Position numbers and translations under genes: made by a program. The notes beneath the pieces are model-generated. The model was not told the origin of the DNA and did not search any database. It saw only the letters and a list, made by a program, of their open reading frames with translations. A DNA stretch of 64,000 nt from Amphibalanus amphitrite (lineage: Eukaryota > Arthropoda > Thecostraca > Balanomorpha > Balanidae): contig NW_024881622.1 of assembly GCF_019059575.1 (NCBI RefSeq), positions 620,001-684,000 on the forward strand, in the 5' to 3' direction. Shown piece after piece: positions 53,201 to 64,000 of the stretch; the first letter of the stretch is position 1; every line of letters begins with the position of its first letter.

Positions 53201-56200
53201 GCATGCTGGCTTATGTGTGTGCACGGCATATAGCTTAGGATGTGTCTTTTACTCTAATAAAATCGGTGTTTATTTATAAAAGTTCACGCATAAAAACATA
53301 TTATAATAATTTATATTTCTGTCTTGCGTCCCAGATACTGAACGCAGAGGGAGTGTGAAATGAATATTTTTGCGTTATGCTTACCACTTACCAGCACAGG
53401 CGGCAGGAGGAGTGTGAGTGCCAGCAGTACAGTCACTGACACCGAGTCGCCCTTGTACGGGTAGGTGATGCTAGGGTCGTGGCAGAAGAACCCGGGCGCC
53501 ACGGGTCCGAGCCGGCGGGTGACCAGCACCACAGCCACCGCTGGCGGCCAGAGGTCACAGGTCACACAAGGTCACAGTCACGCTCAGTCAGAGCGATCAG
53601 TATGGGAGGGGGAGTATGTTTGTCTGAACAGCGAACAGACATACAGTTGTTGGTCTTAATGGGTGTCTCAATGGGTCTGAATGCATGTCTGAAGGGATAT
53701 TCATTTGGTACGTTATAGTTTCTGAATGGTTAAAGGGACCATCCCACCTTAAAAAAGTTAATGTTGGCATGAAAGTGATGTCGCTCGGTTCAGAAAAAGC
53801 GAAAACGAATATCTACCAAATTTCATCGAAAAATATTCACAGGTTTTCAAGATATTAGTTTTTTTTTTACTTTTGTTTACTTTTGGGATCTCCGCTGTTT
53901 CTAGCGACTTTATTTGCGACCTGCGACCTGCTTTGCGGCACTTGTTGTGCGCAAAGCAGCATATACCGCCGTGTGCTACCAAACGTTTTAGTAAAAGATT
54001 TAAAATCGTTAGATCTGCGCTGACGTCTCACATTCAGAGGGGGCATTATCCCCTCTGAATCCAGGTGCTACAACTTTGCAATTAGATATTTTCGATTTGA
54101 GGCATTTCTCGATCTTGTGAGTGCTCAAACCAGTAAGTGCAAGCCAGGGACCCCATTTCAGCTATCTCAACTCAAAACTAATGTTACGGTGGGATGGTCA
54201 CTTTAAACAGTCACATGTCAATTATAGTCCACATGCCTTCGTACAGTTATAGGTAAGTCGGACAACGCAGCTGTGTCTAACAGGTCCTCGTCCTATCCCA
54301 AGGGTAAAAGTTTGAACGTTAATACGGTTACATATGCAGGTCAACAGTCAGTTAAGTAATTAGACATCCGAGCAGGCTGACATCAATAATACCTACCGAC
54401 GTCTGTCTGAACACTCACACAGTTACACCTAAGCACGATGCGTTTGTCGTTCGTCGGGATGGACATGCGTCAGGTGAACAAGCAACAATCAATATGCTGC
54501 ACCTATTCCTGCACACTGAGAAGGTCGCATTCCTAAATGCCCGAATTAGATGCATACTCGTATTTATAATTGTATATTTGAGAACGGTCGCTCAGTAACT
54601 GTTTGAACGGACATCTAGCATGCAATTTACATAGGTACCTATCTAAAAAGGCTTTTATATAACGAGCATACAGACATATAAGTAGGGGAGAGCGGGGCCA
54701 GTTGAACCACTTTTTATATATTGACATGCACAGCGAGATCTAGTTGTCATATCGAAAAATGCACAACGCCATGAAAAAATATGCTCTTTTGGCTTTATTT
54801 TAAGATATGTAAAATTATGTTTCAAACATATTTTGCTGCCAAACGCATGCTTATAAAACAGCTCTACGCCCGTTTCAAATGACCCCGATGCGAGGGTCAA
54901 TTGAACCAGCCCATGGGGTCAATTGCACCTATCCTTAACAATGGGATGTTTTCCTCTTTAAGGCCACTTTCTTAAGGAGATATTTTGTCCGGTTTACTTT
55001 TCCAAATGCTACATTCAATAGGTCGTTGGAAAGCTAAAAGTGCAAAGTTCCTCATGATAGGTGACATAAAGTACATAGACTATGGTAAAATGGGCGGATG
55101 AGAAAAATGAGAAATATCTCAGGCTATAGTGTGCTTTCAAGCAAAAGGCTGGAGAAAAAGGGGTCAAAAATTGAGCTCTGTTAAACTACTAGTTCAGTTT
55201 AAAAGCTCATTTCAAAGTTGGACTATTTCCTTTAATGTTTACAGCCCCTTAACAATAACCATTGCAAAGGTCACCGGGGTCCATTGAAACGGCCTGTGGC
55301 CCTGTTTCAACTGACCCTCAGAGAAGCGTTTCAATTGACCCCATCCGCTCCCGCCATCTCGCACGCGCCGTAAAGCACATGTCAAACGAGCTGGAGGGAC
55401 GGCATCATGCTGAATGAAGGGCCAAATAAGGTATTATTCCGGAGCCAGGAGTTCTTCTTTCAGCAAACAAAGGTATATGAGATATCACAAAATATTCATA
55501 AAAACGATTTCTCCCAAACGACCCTCAAAAACACAAAAACAAGTGTCAAATCAAAATTACCGTCCGTTTGCCGCCCAAACGCCGTTGACAAAGGAAGTGG
55601 TCGAGCGCGGATGCGCAGTGGTGTCGGCAACGCCATATGTTGCATATTGTTGAAAATAAAGCCATGTTTCATCTGACCCCGCGTTTCAACTGGCCCCGCT
55701 CTCCCCTACATTCATACTTGATTCATACGGACATTATGATAAAACACTCAGTGATAGATCGTGGTAAGAACGAATATATGCACTATGTACTCTGCAGTTA
55801 CGTAAAAGCCCACATACACGCCAAAATCCCTTCATCACCCTTCACAGAATAATGAATACTTTACTTCCGAAAATATTGCGCTACAGCTAAAACATTTCCG
55901 GTGCTGTTTGTGCGCTATAGTTTGCTATTTTCTTAGGTGTTGTTTTTATGTTTTATGTTGTTGCTGATGTCATCACTGTCAACCGTGGAAGCCGAATGGC
56001 TACCCATCTACGCTGGAGTACGAAAAACATCATCTCACAGTTTGCTATTTTATAATAAATATCTTGCCTGAAGCTGTAATGCTATATTACCGTTATAGCA
56101 CGGCCCGTGCAGGTGTAAAACCGGACTATGCAGACCCGTAAAGAACACATTGGTGCATTTATACCATCTGAATAAACGGCAACTACAAACGAACAGTTCA

Positions 56201-59200
56201 GAAGGAAGAACACGCGGTTACTATCGTTGTGAGGACGCACGCCCACAGACGTATCGAGTTATACATACGTCCAAAAGGACTTTGTGTATGCATGCACCGA
56301 AATTGTGTAGCCGTACTATGAATAAATACCTTGATCTGAACAGACGCCGCAAATTTCCCGAATGACTTACCCATGCATGTCCTCATAGCTCGAGTGTTCG
56401 ATTGGTGTGATATGTAGGAACACAGGCCAGTCTAACCTTTCTGTGTTCATGTTTCGTGGATCCTGAAACTTACATTCTTCATACACATGGACGAATGATA
56501 ATAATCGTTCATGATAAAGATTCTCATGTCAGGCATTAATCTAACTACGCTTGTATTTTATCGCAAGATAAGCAACAAACAAAATTAGAATAATCATATA
56601 AATATCTTGCTTAATGTAGTTACCATAGCGGTGAATTGTTGTGATGCTTAGTTGGAAATCATAAGACGCTTAAGTTCAAACGAAAACAAGAAACACAAGA
56701 AAAGCAAAGAAATCCAATAGGTACGGCAGGGCACCCCTTTTGTAACCCAACTGGGCTAAAACACCACTGAACAGAGATCAAGAAGCACCACTGTTCTAGC
56801 AGCTCATGTGAACTATAAGTCTGTTTTTCGTATCTTCTACCTTCACTCAAAGACGGTAAACTCTCTAATCACGTGCTCCAGCGAACATCTAATTAAATCA
56901 ACACCACTGCAAAGTCAATTTTTATCTCGAACGCAAGATCGAACGTCTGTGCCCTTGGCCTATCTCGTTAATCAAAATGCAATGTTATTTGTCAAGTGAA
57001 ATGCATTTGCATAAAAACGTGACATCATATTTTCATTCTGGCAAAATTATCCCTTTCTAATTTTATGATGTTTTCAAACAACAGAAGGGCAATGGCGTTG
57101 GTCTCAGAAAAGACAAAATGATCGTAACGTTTTCTTTCAACGTTTCAAAGCAAAGGAAATGTGGGTTAGGTGACTGAAATAAGGCGGTGAAGAAGGAGCA
57201 CAACCAACGAATATCGCCAGAATAACGAACTTACTTCCTTGGATACCAGAAAGAAAAGTGTTGAAGGCGCGGCGAAACACGGACGGTGGTGGCACAGTTC
57301 AACTCCGTCATGCTTTCAGCGCAAAATAATACGAAAAATGCATACGTGGGTGTTATTATTGTTATTACCTGCATTTGTGTATCATAATATAAACCCTAAA
57401 GGCGTTGGTGATTGCCAGCGGTCAAAAAGTCATGTCAGACGATAAAGATCAACAGCAGCTTTCGACAATACCTAATAGCTGCTAGAACTAAAAATGTTTC
57501 GACGGCGCTGTAGTTCAATCGGTTGACAAGTTTTGGTCAGATTTGTCCAAACATGTTGAGCTCGGGAGTTTTTAAAGTTATGACCTTCAGTGGCCTTCAC
57601 TATTGACCTCAGCAAAATGTGGTATAGGAATACTATATACATATACCTACTGCTGAAAGTAATTGTTGAGAGCTATCGATTCTTGCCCGCGTCTTCGCAT
57701 CTTTCTTACTTTTCGGGATGATCGCGTGAGGCAGATAGGAAAACTATATAAGATGAAGCAAATCTGCCTGGGGACCCCCAAGTGGGCGTGGGCTAAGACA
57801 ATTTTGTTATTCGTCCGTGTAAAAGTAACCACAAGTAAATAAAGCAAAACATAAATTAAGCATTTGAAAAAAAATGGCAGAACATATAACAAATTTAGTT
57901 TTTTTTTACCCAATGAAAAGGAAGTGCAAGCTTTAAACTATTCTTTAAATGTTCTTAGCAAGAGCGCTTCGCACAATGCAAGTACCTATGAACAGCAAAA
58001 CGTCCTTGTGTATAGGTCGGTAGTCAGTACCAGGCAATAAACCGTGGTAACGATAATACAAGCGGATTGGAAACAGAATATTGGCAGTTGCAGTAAGAGG
58101 CCGAATGTTTTTATGCGACGGCGCCAAAATGAGATTCTCGCGTGCTGCTGGGTGGATAATTTGTGTGTTGTGTATTGCAAGAAATCGTCATTTCTGCGTT
58201 TTGTCGTTTACATTTAAAATCGAAGCTACCAAAGCTACTTTCATTTGCTTAGAAAATTTAAGTATTTCACGATTAATTTGATCATTTAGAGGGCACTATG
58301 CGTGGTGTTTTCTTTTGAAAAAAAAATGTGGTGCACTGCAAAGCCTTACATACGTATAGGTACATCAACAATGGAGGAGGGGAATGAGTGGTAAAAACCT
58401 GCCGTTCTGGCTACAACCCAACGAACCAAGAGGAACAAAAGATTAAAACAGGAGATGTCTCACATGCCACCTATTCGCTTTTCTCACCGAAACGGCTCTA
58501 CGGGCTCAGTGGGTTGGCGCCGTGGGTCACCGTGACCGGCTGAGTGGGATGAGGACTATTCCGGTGAGCTGCATTTCAGAAAGGAAGATTTCGAAGATGA
58601 TCGGTCATTTCGCACCAGCATGCAGAGACAGCGCCGTCGGCTCAAGAGCGGCGCAGTCCTGTCAGTATTGACCAGCGTGGATTACGCGATGCCCCATGTG
58701 CACAAGCGGCCAGTGAAACTAGCCATGGCATCCGCACGCCACTCACACCAGAAGCAGGCTATGAAGGGCCAGACCGATGCGTTCTTCACGAATGACAATA
58801 TCAGCTATCAGGTGGCAACTACAACTGGTCGAGTGTCCGACAGTTCCTGGAGAATGAGGCGGTACTCCGGGTCACTGGTCACGTTTCAGCCCCGCCGACG
58901 CCTCCCGAATGGCACCATCACAGCAGGAGTGACAGCAGGATGGTGCTCTTGTCATCCAGGAGCCAGTGGCCGCGGTGGCGAAATCCACTGAAATGGAGGA
59001 CCTGGATGACAGCGCCAAGGCCTCCCTGGGACACAGCTCCGGCGCCTTGGCACGCTCGGCCACCAGGCGTAACAAGTACGGTGCCTCCGCCAGCCTACTA
59101 ATCTATCATGGGGCTACGCCGCTGGAGGTACGACTGGAGAAAGACGAGGAAGACATCGACCTCACCGTGAGGATCTGCCAGATTTGGAGGCAACTGCCGA

Positions 59201-61008
59201 AGACGGAAGCTAACAGGAGCCAGCTGCTAGTCTGCGATCAACCAAGAAGTGACGCAAAAGTGACGAAGATAGTCGTAAACCGAGATGTCGAACTGACCGG
59301 AAGTCGTTTGCAATGATAGCCGCGACGTCCTTAGGACCCTCCTTCCAGAGATGTATGCGACGGTTTTCAATCTATTTGCTGGAAAGTGTGGAAACATGGT
59401 AACTGATAAGTGAGACAGACACTCAAGACAGCGATGTCCATCGAAAGTCAGGAAGCAGGCACCCCAGCCACTGGTGCAACCCGATCGAGGAGCGACAAGA
59501 GGCCAAAGCTCATCAGGGTCAAGAAGATGTAAGGCGGGGAAGTGTCGCTGATGAAATTGGGAGGGCAGGCGAAGCGAAGTGACACTTGAAGGGGTGTTTT
59601 GTGACGTTGGTTTGAATCGTGACGTTTGGATGGTTCGTTGTGACAGGACTGGTGTCGATTAGCATGTAAATAAAGAGATCAAACTCCCATGTATGTACAA
59701 GTATTTTTTTTGTGGATGAGAGTAAGAAATCAATTATAATCAAATCAGTGGCATACGTTCCCTCACCACGGTGAGGAAAGTGTAACCAGCAAACGTTTGG
59801 TAAATAGTTGCCATTATGCAAAAATGCAGCAATAAACACGAGCACGGCTAGTCGATTGCTTCTTTATAAGTTTCATTCACATAAACCAATATTTTTTATT
59901 GCCTGTGAGAGGAGATATCGAAATATGGGCACGAAATATTCGGTTCTGTTTTCGGCCTCTTACTGCAGCCGCCGGAATCCTGTTTCCAATCCAGTACTAC
60001 TGTTATCTGTGTACAAGCGATACTCTAGCTTAAAGGTTTTTTTTTCGATTTTATCTGCGCAGCGAAGACGAACTCCAACACGAGCAACAAACTCCTGCAA
60101 TGAGTGGTGGGCCATGCGGTCAAGATTTGAAAACTATACCCTAAAAACGTGCTGGAGGGGCAAAACATCTTTGAGTGAAGGTAGAAGATACGAAAAACAG
60201 ACTATAAATTCGTTTGTATGCGATATTGTATTGAGTTCATCGAAGAATTAGAAAGGAAGAAGCAGTTTCACGGACAGTTAACCGTTTAAAATATCAATCG
60301 TAGCAGCGGAAGTGGTTACTTCATCTCAGTTGGGCGATATGAAACCCATTCCCTTGTGGTTAATCGCATGTGAAAGTTGAGAAGATTGGTCGAGGTGAAT
60401 GGTTCATCGATTCCACAATCCAGATATCATTGAATGTGCAATTTGGAACCTCATTTTTTTGTTAGTCGATAATCTGACCAGTGTTCTACCGGTTGGAATA
60501 ACCCTGTCATATACCACAAAGCAGCTACGATACACATAATGCATATTGCATGACGCTGCACTTTGGCGATGTATCCAGTAAGGACTAATGTCCTTGCCGC
60601 GGCTGCCACGAGCCGCGGCACGGGGGCCATCTCTGAGATTGGTGTCAGTCAGCTGTCAGTGGAGCAGACGGGAGGGGCGGATATGACCCACAGTCCTCTC
60701 CCTCCCCTTCCCTCCCATCCCCTCTCCTCCCACTCCCGGCGCGTGCTTGCTGCGGTACGGCGCGTGACAAACGCGCCCGCTGTGAGCGAGCATATTGAAG
60801 AGGTGTTTACGCGGTTTGTACGAGGCCACGAGTGCGCTACGCTACGAAACTTCAGCATAAATGTTAGGATGGAGCGTGAATTTAATATAAAGCACTTACC
60901 ACACATGAGAAAAATGAAGTCCCGAGCATATGGCAGGCTGCTTTTGGCCAGTCTCTTGTACCACAGCTGCTTCCCGAGGGAATTCTCAGAGCTCTCCGAC
61001 GAAGTCAT
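50285..61008 (-). CDS. PLPP: Phospholipid phosphatase, PAP2 family (wunen/LPP type)
   Basis: Six minus-strand coding exons: 61008-60900, 53540-53392, 52719-52502, 51429-51291, 51028-50849, 50410-50285; phases agree and give 306 aa (human LPPs 284-311). It removes phosphate from lipid phosphates such as phosphatidate, LPA or S1P at the outer face of the plasma membrane or in the ER. The three PAP2 motifs are complete: KSLVSRPRP, FPSGH and SRVADYRHHLTD. The loop GFFCHDPSITYPYKGDS before TM2 is typical of LPPs. Six hydrophobic segments are expected; TM1 is split across the 7.4 kb first intron (FIFLMC joined to AVAVVLV). The tail starts CCCVC, a likely palmitoylation cluster. A 3' splice site sits one base before the ATG, so a 5' UTR exon or further N-terminal codons may lie upstream. 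Confidence 0.93.
50810..51028 (-). CDS. PLPP: PLPP exon with alternative read-through C-terminus
   Basis: The exon carries the third PAP2 motif and TM6. Splicing at GTGAGA (50848) leads to the CCCVC tail. If the donor is ignored, the frame runs on as VRRLSGCLASCF to a TAA at 50810, giving a shorter tail without the cysteine cluster. Confidence 0.75.
   Translation of the reverse strand: MYLMARSGGGRRRSVLRSFLTFLCVLYGSIITFSRVADYRHHLTDALAGAALGTAAALMLVRRLSGCLASCF
52389..52434. repeat. Perfect 19 bp stem-loop
   Basis: GAAAGTAAGTGTGTTAGGC at 52389-52407 is followed by an 8 base loop and its exact inverse (52416-52434). It lies in a PLPP intron. Confidence 0.9.
53734..54202. mobile_element. 469 bp TTAA-flanked MITE
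   Basis: The left end AGGGACCATCCCACC and right end (inverse of AGTGACCATCCCACC) are bounded by TTAA at 53730-53733 and 54203-54206. The inner part continues the inverse match with TTAATGTT. No coding potential. It lies in the first PLPP intron. Confidence 0.8.
54685..55706. mobile_element. 1.02 kb TA-flanked Tc1/mariner-like non-autonomous element
   Basis: The ends GGGGAGAGCGGGGCCAGTTG and its inverse are perfect over more than 20 bp and lie between TA dinucleotides (54683-54684, 55707-55708). The interior carries about eight copies of GGGGTCAATTGAAAC: forward in the left part (54896, 54914, 55278) and inverted in the right part (55306, 55328, 55668, 55682). No transposase frame. Confidence 0.85.
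56814..60206. mobile_element. Possible P-element-like transposon relic bounded by 40 bp inverted repeats
   Basis: A 40 base block at 56814-56853 (with TCTGTTTTTCGTATCTTCTA) recurs inverted at 60168-60206 with at most one base difference. Between them is a decayed THAP-domain frame, the DNA-binding domain of P-element transposases. I could not confirm a target duplication, so the call rests on the repeat pair plus the THAP fragment. Confidence 0.4.
58480..59316 (+). pseudogene. THAP-domain pseudogene
   Basis: In one frame near 58495-58545 the translation reads ALRAQWVGAVGHRDRL, like the middle of a THAP domain. After a frame change, 58550-58670 reads GELHFRKEDFEDD and RRRLKSGAVLSVL, like the HF..DFE and RRRLKPGAVPS end of THAP. 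The usual cysteine before HF is gone and the P of AVPS is L. Further frames (SSVRQFLENEAVLRV, then EPVAAVAKSTEMEDLDD) follow with at least one more shift. A DNA-binding protein or transposase is the likely ancestor; it is not functional as it stands. Confidence 0.6.
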
Positions 61009-64000
61009 GCTGCAAAGGAAACATCAAAGTTAGTGCTGCGAGCTCCAGTGGAGGATGTCTTACGGCTTCCGACTTCCGTTAAGAGGAACACCGTTCAGCA
61101 TGACGTGACACAGCACTTTGTTTGATCCTTCTGAAAGACCGCATAAATTCACGACGCGGTAAGCGGCTCCGCGCTAGACACCGTCGTTTATTATGAATGG
61201 GTGTTCGCAAAAATATGTCATGATTTCGTTACGCCATTATCGCCAGCTCAAATAAGCAAGGATCAAATGTCTTGCTGAAATGTGTTGTCCGGATCTTCAA
61301 GTTTTGTTATACACATGTATCAGTGCCTCATGTCAAACCGGGCGCACCCCACACGCTGTTTTCAATATGAACCCCTTTTCGGCGGATGCACGTGTCACCT
61401 AGAGATTACACATAAGGGTTCATTCGCACGCACGTGTTAGAAGTGATAACACGGACGGCCTTTGCAATCACTATCATCAGCCGAGACAGATTCTTGGCTG
61501 TCTTCCTGTAGTCCTTGGACTTCAGATATCCCACAGGTAACGGCCGATGGGGTTGACACCAAGTGAGCGGGTCGACCAGGGGGTAAGGGTCCTCCTGCTC
61601 AAGAAACGGGCCCTAGCATTTCGTTTAGGCACCGGAGTGCAATTTTCGAAGTGTGGACTTGGGCCCATCCTACCTGTGCGCATGTCTGCAGCGTTTTGAC
61701 CATTGTCTTGCCCCGAGTTGCCCCACATTTCTCGCTTAAACTTCTAGAGCACTCCCACGCAGCAGTTTTCAGCGGCAATGTTGGTGTTTCAATTTGAAGT
61801 CTTAAGAAGAAGGCCTCGCGGCACCATGAGCGTCTATCGCAAATCAAGCAATGACCTTCGGACTGTGGAGCTGGTGTTCTTACCTAGCCTTTGAGGGTGG
61901 CATATCTACCCAAACCGTTTGTTCTGGCCGTCGGCGCCTCCATGAAGGTGGATGTGTGCTTCACTGGTTGACCGGGCGTGGCCGGTGAGCGGTGCTCAGA
62001 ATTGATTTGGTTTTTTTATCCTCAAAGCAAAGTAAATTCTTAGCCCTTTTCTACCCTAAATAGCACCTATTGATTCCTGACCTTGTAGGGTATAATCCCC
62101 ATGTCATTATCAATAATATAATGAGACATGTTGGACCGCACCCCGCATCTTGCGCGAGCTCGCAGATGGTCAGGGAATGCATCTCGTTGACCAAATGGGT
62201 GATCTCTTAGTAGTTTAAATGACTATAAATAATTCTTTTTCTCGGACTTTCGAGGATTCATTTGATTTTTAACGATCACTTTGGTAGTAAGTTGCATGTG
62301 CAGTAAAAAAAAATCGCCTTGCAAGGGGTGCAGCGGAGGCATCAAAGCATGCACCGAACTGTTGTAGCACGGAAACTACGGGCATCAAATCCAAGTGCTT
62401 TTTGGCGATATTTGTTTTTCGCTCTGTGCAAGGCAAGATTTTTAAAATTATAAATTAAAATGCATATGAAAGAAAACTTGAAAATGTCCTCTGTCAAATG
62501 GGCCTAAATACGTGCACGTGCGTTCAAGCAATTTTTCCTACAAAGCCATTAGAATCATGACATATTTTCGCGAACACCCTGAAATACGTGAATACGTGAC
62601 ACTCGTATTTCGGGCACAGAGTGTCACGCATCGGCATGCAGTCTCTTTCCATTACTAACTCCGTCCCATTTTACCATTGCCCATTGGCATTAGCTCGCTG
62701 TTACTGCACTGCAAGATGAGCTCACCGCCTTTTCACAGCATGCCTTGTCACACATGACGTGACTTTTTAACTTTATACTTACTCTATGCCAGCGATCGCC
62801 GTGGTCGAGCCCCGTGGCTCAGACTCACAGGAGAGTGCGCACGGCACCACCATCACAATTCAGTTGTGAGCTATCAGTACCGACACGGGTGTGTGAGTTA
62901 AAACCAGTGAGGAAAGTGCCCCTGTAGGGCCCGCTCAAAACCGTTGGTGAGCGATTACAGCTGCTTGTTGAGCAGGTGCGATATGGTGGCCCTGATTCCG
63001 TCACAGTTGACTGCAATATAGCGTTCGGTCTCGACGGACAGACCCTCAGCCTTGAGTTCACAGAGCCCTCAGTTGCTGACACATTCACTCTCCGATTCAC
63101 GCTCAGGGTACTTCGCTAGCTTCGCTTCACGGCACAGCCACGCGCACAGCGCACAGCGCACAGGCACAGTCCGTGATTTCTCGCACTGACGCACACACCT
63201 CCCTCGCGTCCACACAACGCAGGCGCGCCGTCTCCGCGCTGTATCTTTCCACGCTCACAGGCTGATCACAGCACTAAGGGCGTTCTCCGTGCGTCTCACA
63301 CTCCCGCAGCCGGACTGGAAGCGCTGTCACACACTGGTCGGGACCTCAGGAGCGGTCGGGGACCCGCCTCAGCACCTCTCAAGGTCACCAGCGACCCATC
63401 CTCTCTCTCGTTCTTATCGCCACAAACAGCGACCGACACGTGAGTGGCGTACGGCGGAGCTCCGGCCGCCGGAGCCACTGAACTCCGTGCTCTGCGGTCT
63501 CTAGGCCAGCACTGGTCCAGTGTCGCCACCGCCGCCCCGCCGCCGCCGCCGCCCCGGTCCGGTCCGGTCCGGCCCGGCGCCAGTCTGGTTTTAGAGTGGG
63601 CGTCACGAACTGCAGGCCCAGCGGTCGGCCGCTCGACATGTCACGTGACTCACACGTCACACACACAAAACTGTCACGTGATACGGTAAATAGTCCACAT
63701 CAAGTAGTGCCGCAGGCCGCTGAGTGTCGACAGCAAGGCCACATGCATTTATGCTCGGGAGCGAGTCTAGAGCTTTCCTATGAGTGCAGTGCCTACACTC
63801 GGTGTTGGCGGCTAATGAGTGATGACTACTGAGCACTGCAGAGCGATGCACTGTGAGATAACGTGCGATAATGTGCGACAGGGTGTTAGCTGAGGCGACG
63901 ACCCGACGACGATGCAATAACAAACGCAGCCCTAGCGCATCAATCTTGGACACCTTACGGAGAGAGATAAACAAACTCGTCCACTGGGTCAGGGGCTGGC
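61009..64000. other. 5' flank of PLPP; no gene supported
   Basis: No frame shows a recognisable domain. A GC-rich stretch at about 63100-63700 with CCG repeats and three GGTCC units near 63527-63582 could be a promoter or first exon of PLPP or of a neighbour. Confidence 0.5.
63527..63582 (+). repeat. CCG and GGTCC short tandem repeats
   Basis: A (CCG)n tract followed by three GGTCC units inside a CpG-rich region. Confidence 0.85.

Noticed and set aside
57505-57575. tRNA-like stretch with GTAGTTCAATCGGTTGACAAG
   Set aside because: It resembles a D-arm, but I could not form an acceptor stem or a good B box.
60563-61033. 156-codon plus-strand open frame
   Set aside because: Overlaps the PLPP first coding exon, whose minus-strand reading has an ATG, a donor in the right phase and TM1 continuity.

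Overview
The window is eukaryotic nuclear DNA, very probably from an arthropod and most likely a crustacean. The support is spliced genes with GT-AG introns, GC-rich coding exons in a more AT-rich background, many microsatellites and small DNA transposons, and a C2H2 zinc-finger gene with a ZAD-like N-terminus. The taxon is an inference. I annotated by rebuilding splice junctions by hand and checking that every junction keeps the reading phase.

Layout: (1) 3995-21995 (+) is a fibroblast growth factor receptor tyrosine kinase: Ig1, acid box, Ig2, Ig3, transmembrane segment, kinase and tail. The signal-peptide exon was not found. (2) 24420-35252 (-) is CCDC186, a coiled-coil protein of the Golgi and dense-core-vesicle pathway, 13 coding exons and about 913 aa, tail-to-tail with the receptor. 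(3) 37350-39636 (+) is a ZAD-like protein with 11 C2H2 fingers. (4) 40374-41432 (-) is mitochondrial HMG-CoA lyase in one coding exon. (5) 42866-44611 (+) is CIAO3/NARFL, the cytosolic iron-sulfur assembly factor, divergent from HMG-CoA lyase. (6) 46759-48588 (+) is a small membrane-anchored protein that looks like a Cu/Zn-SOD fold with most copper ligands replaced. (7) 50285-61008 (-) is a PAP2-type phospholipid phosphatase, about 306 aa, with a 7.4 kb first intron full of transposon remains.

The genes are unrelated housekeeping and signalling loci and form no operon or pathway. The most interesting signals are inside them. The receptor has two tandem exons, each encoding the first half of Ig3, with the same entry and exit phase and phase-incompatible with each other: a mutually exclusive pair that would switch the ligand-binding domain. 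CCDC186 carries four independent tandem duplications of exon edges with their splice sites, one giving an in-frame 20-residue alternative. The PAP2 intron holds a THAP-domain pseudogene inside a 40 bp terminal-inverted-repeat pair, a possible P-element-like relic. A 181 bp near-perfect inverted repeat in a CCDC186 intron carries hammerhead-like core motifs. Several MITEs have clear target-site duplications (TTAA, TA, 8 bp).

The rest (1-3994, 21996-24419, 35253-37349, 39637-40373, 41433-42865, 44612-46758, 48589-50284, 61009-64000) is flank, UTR or intron in which I see no further supported gene.
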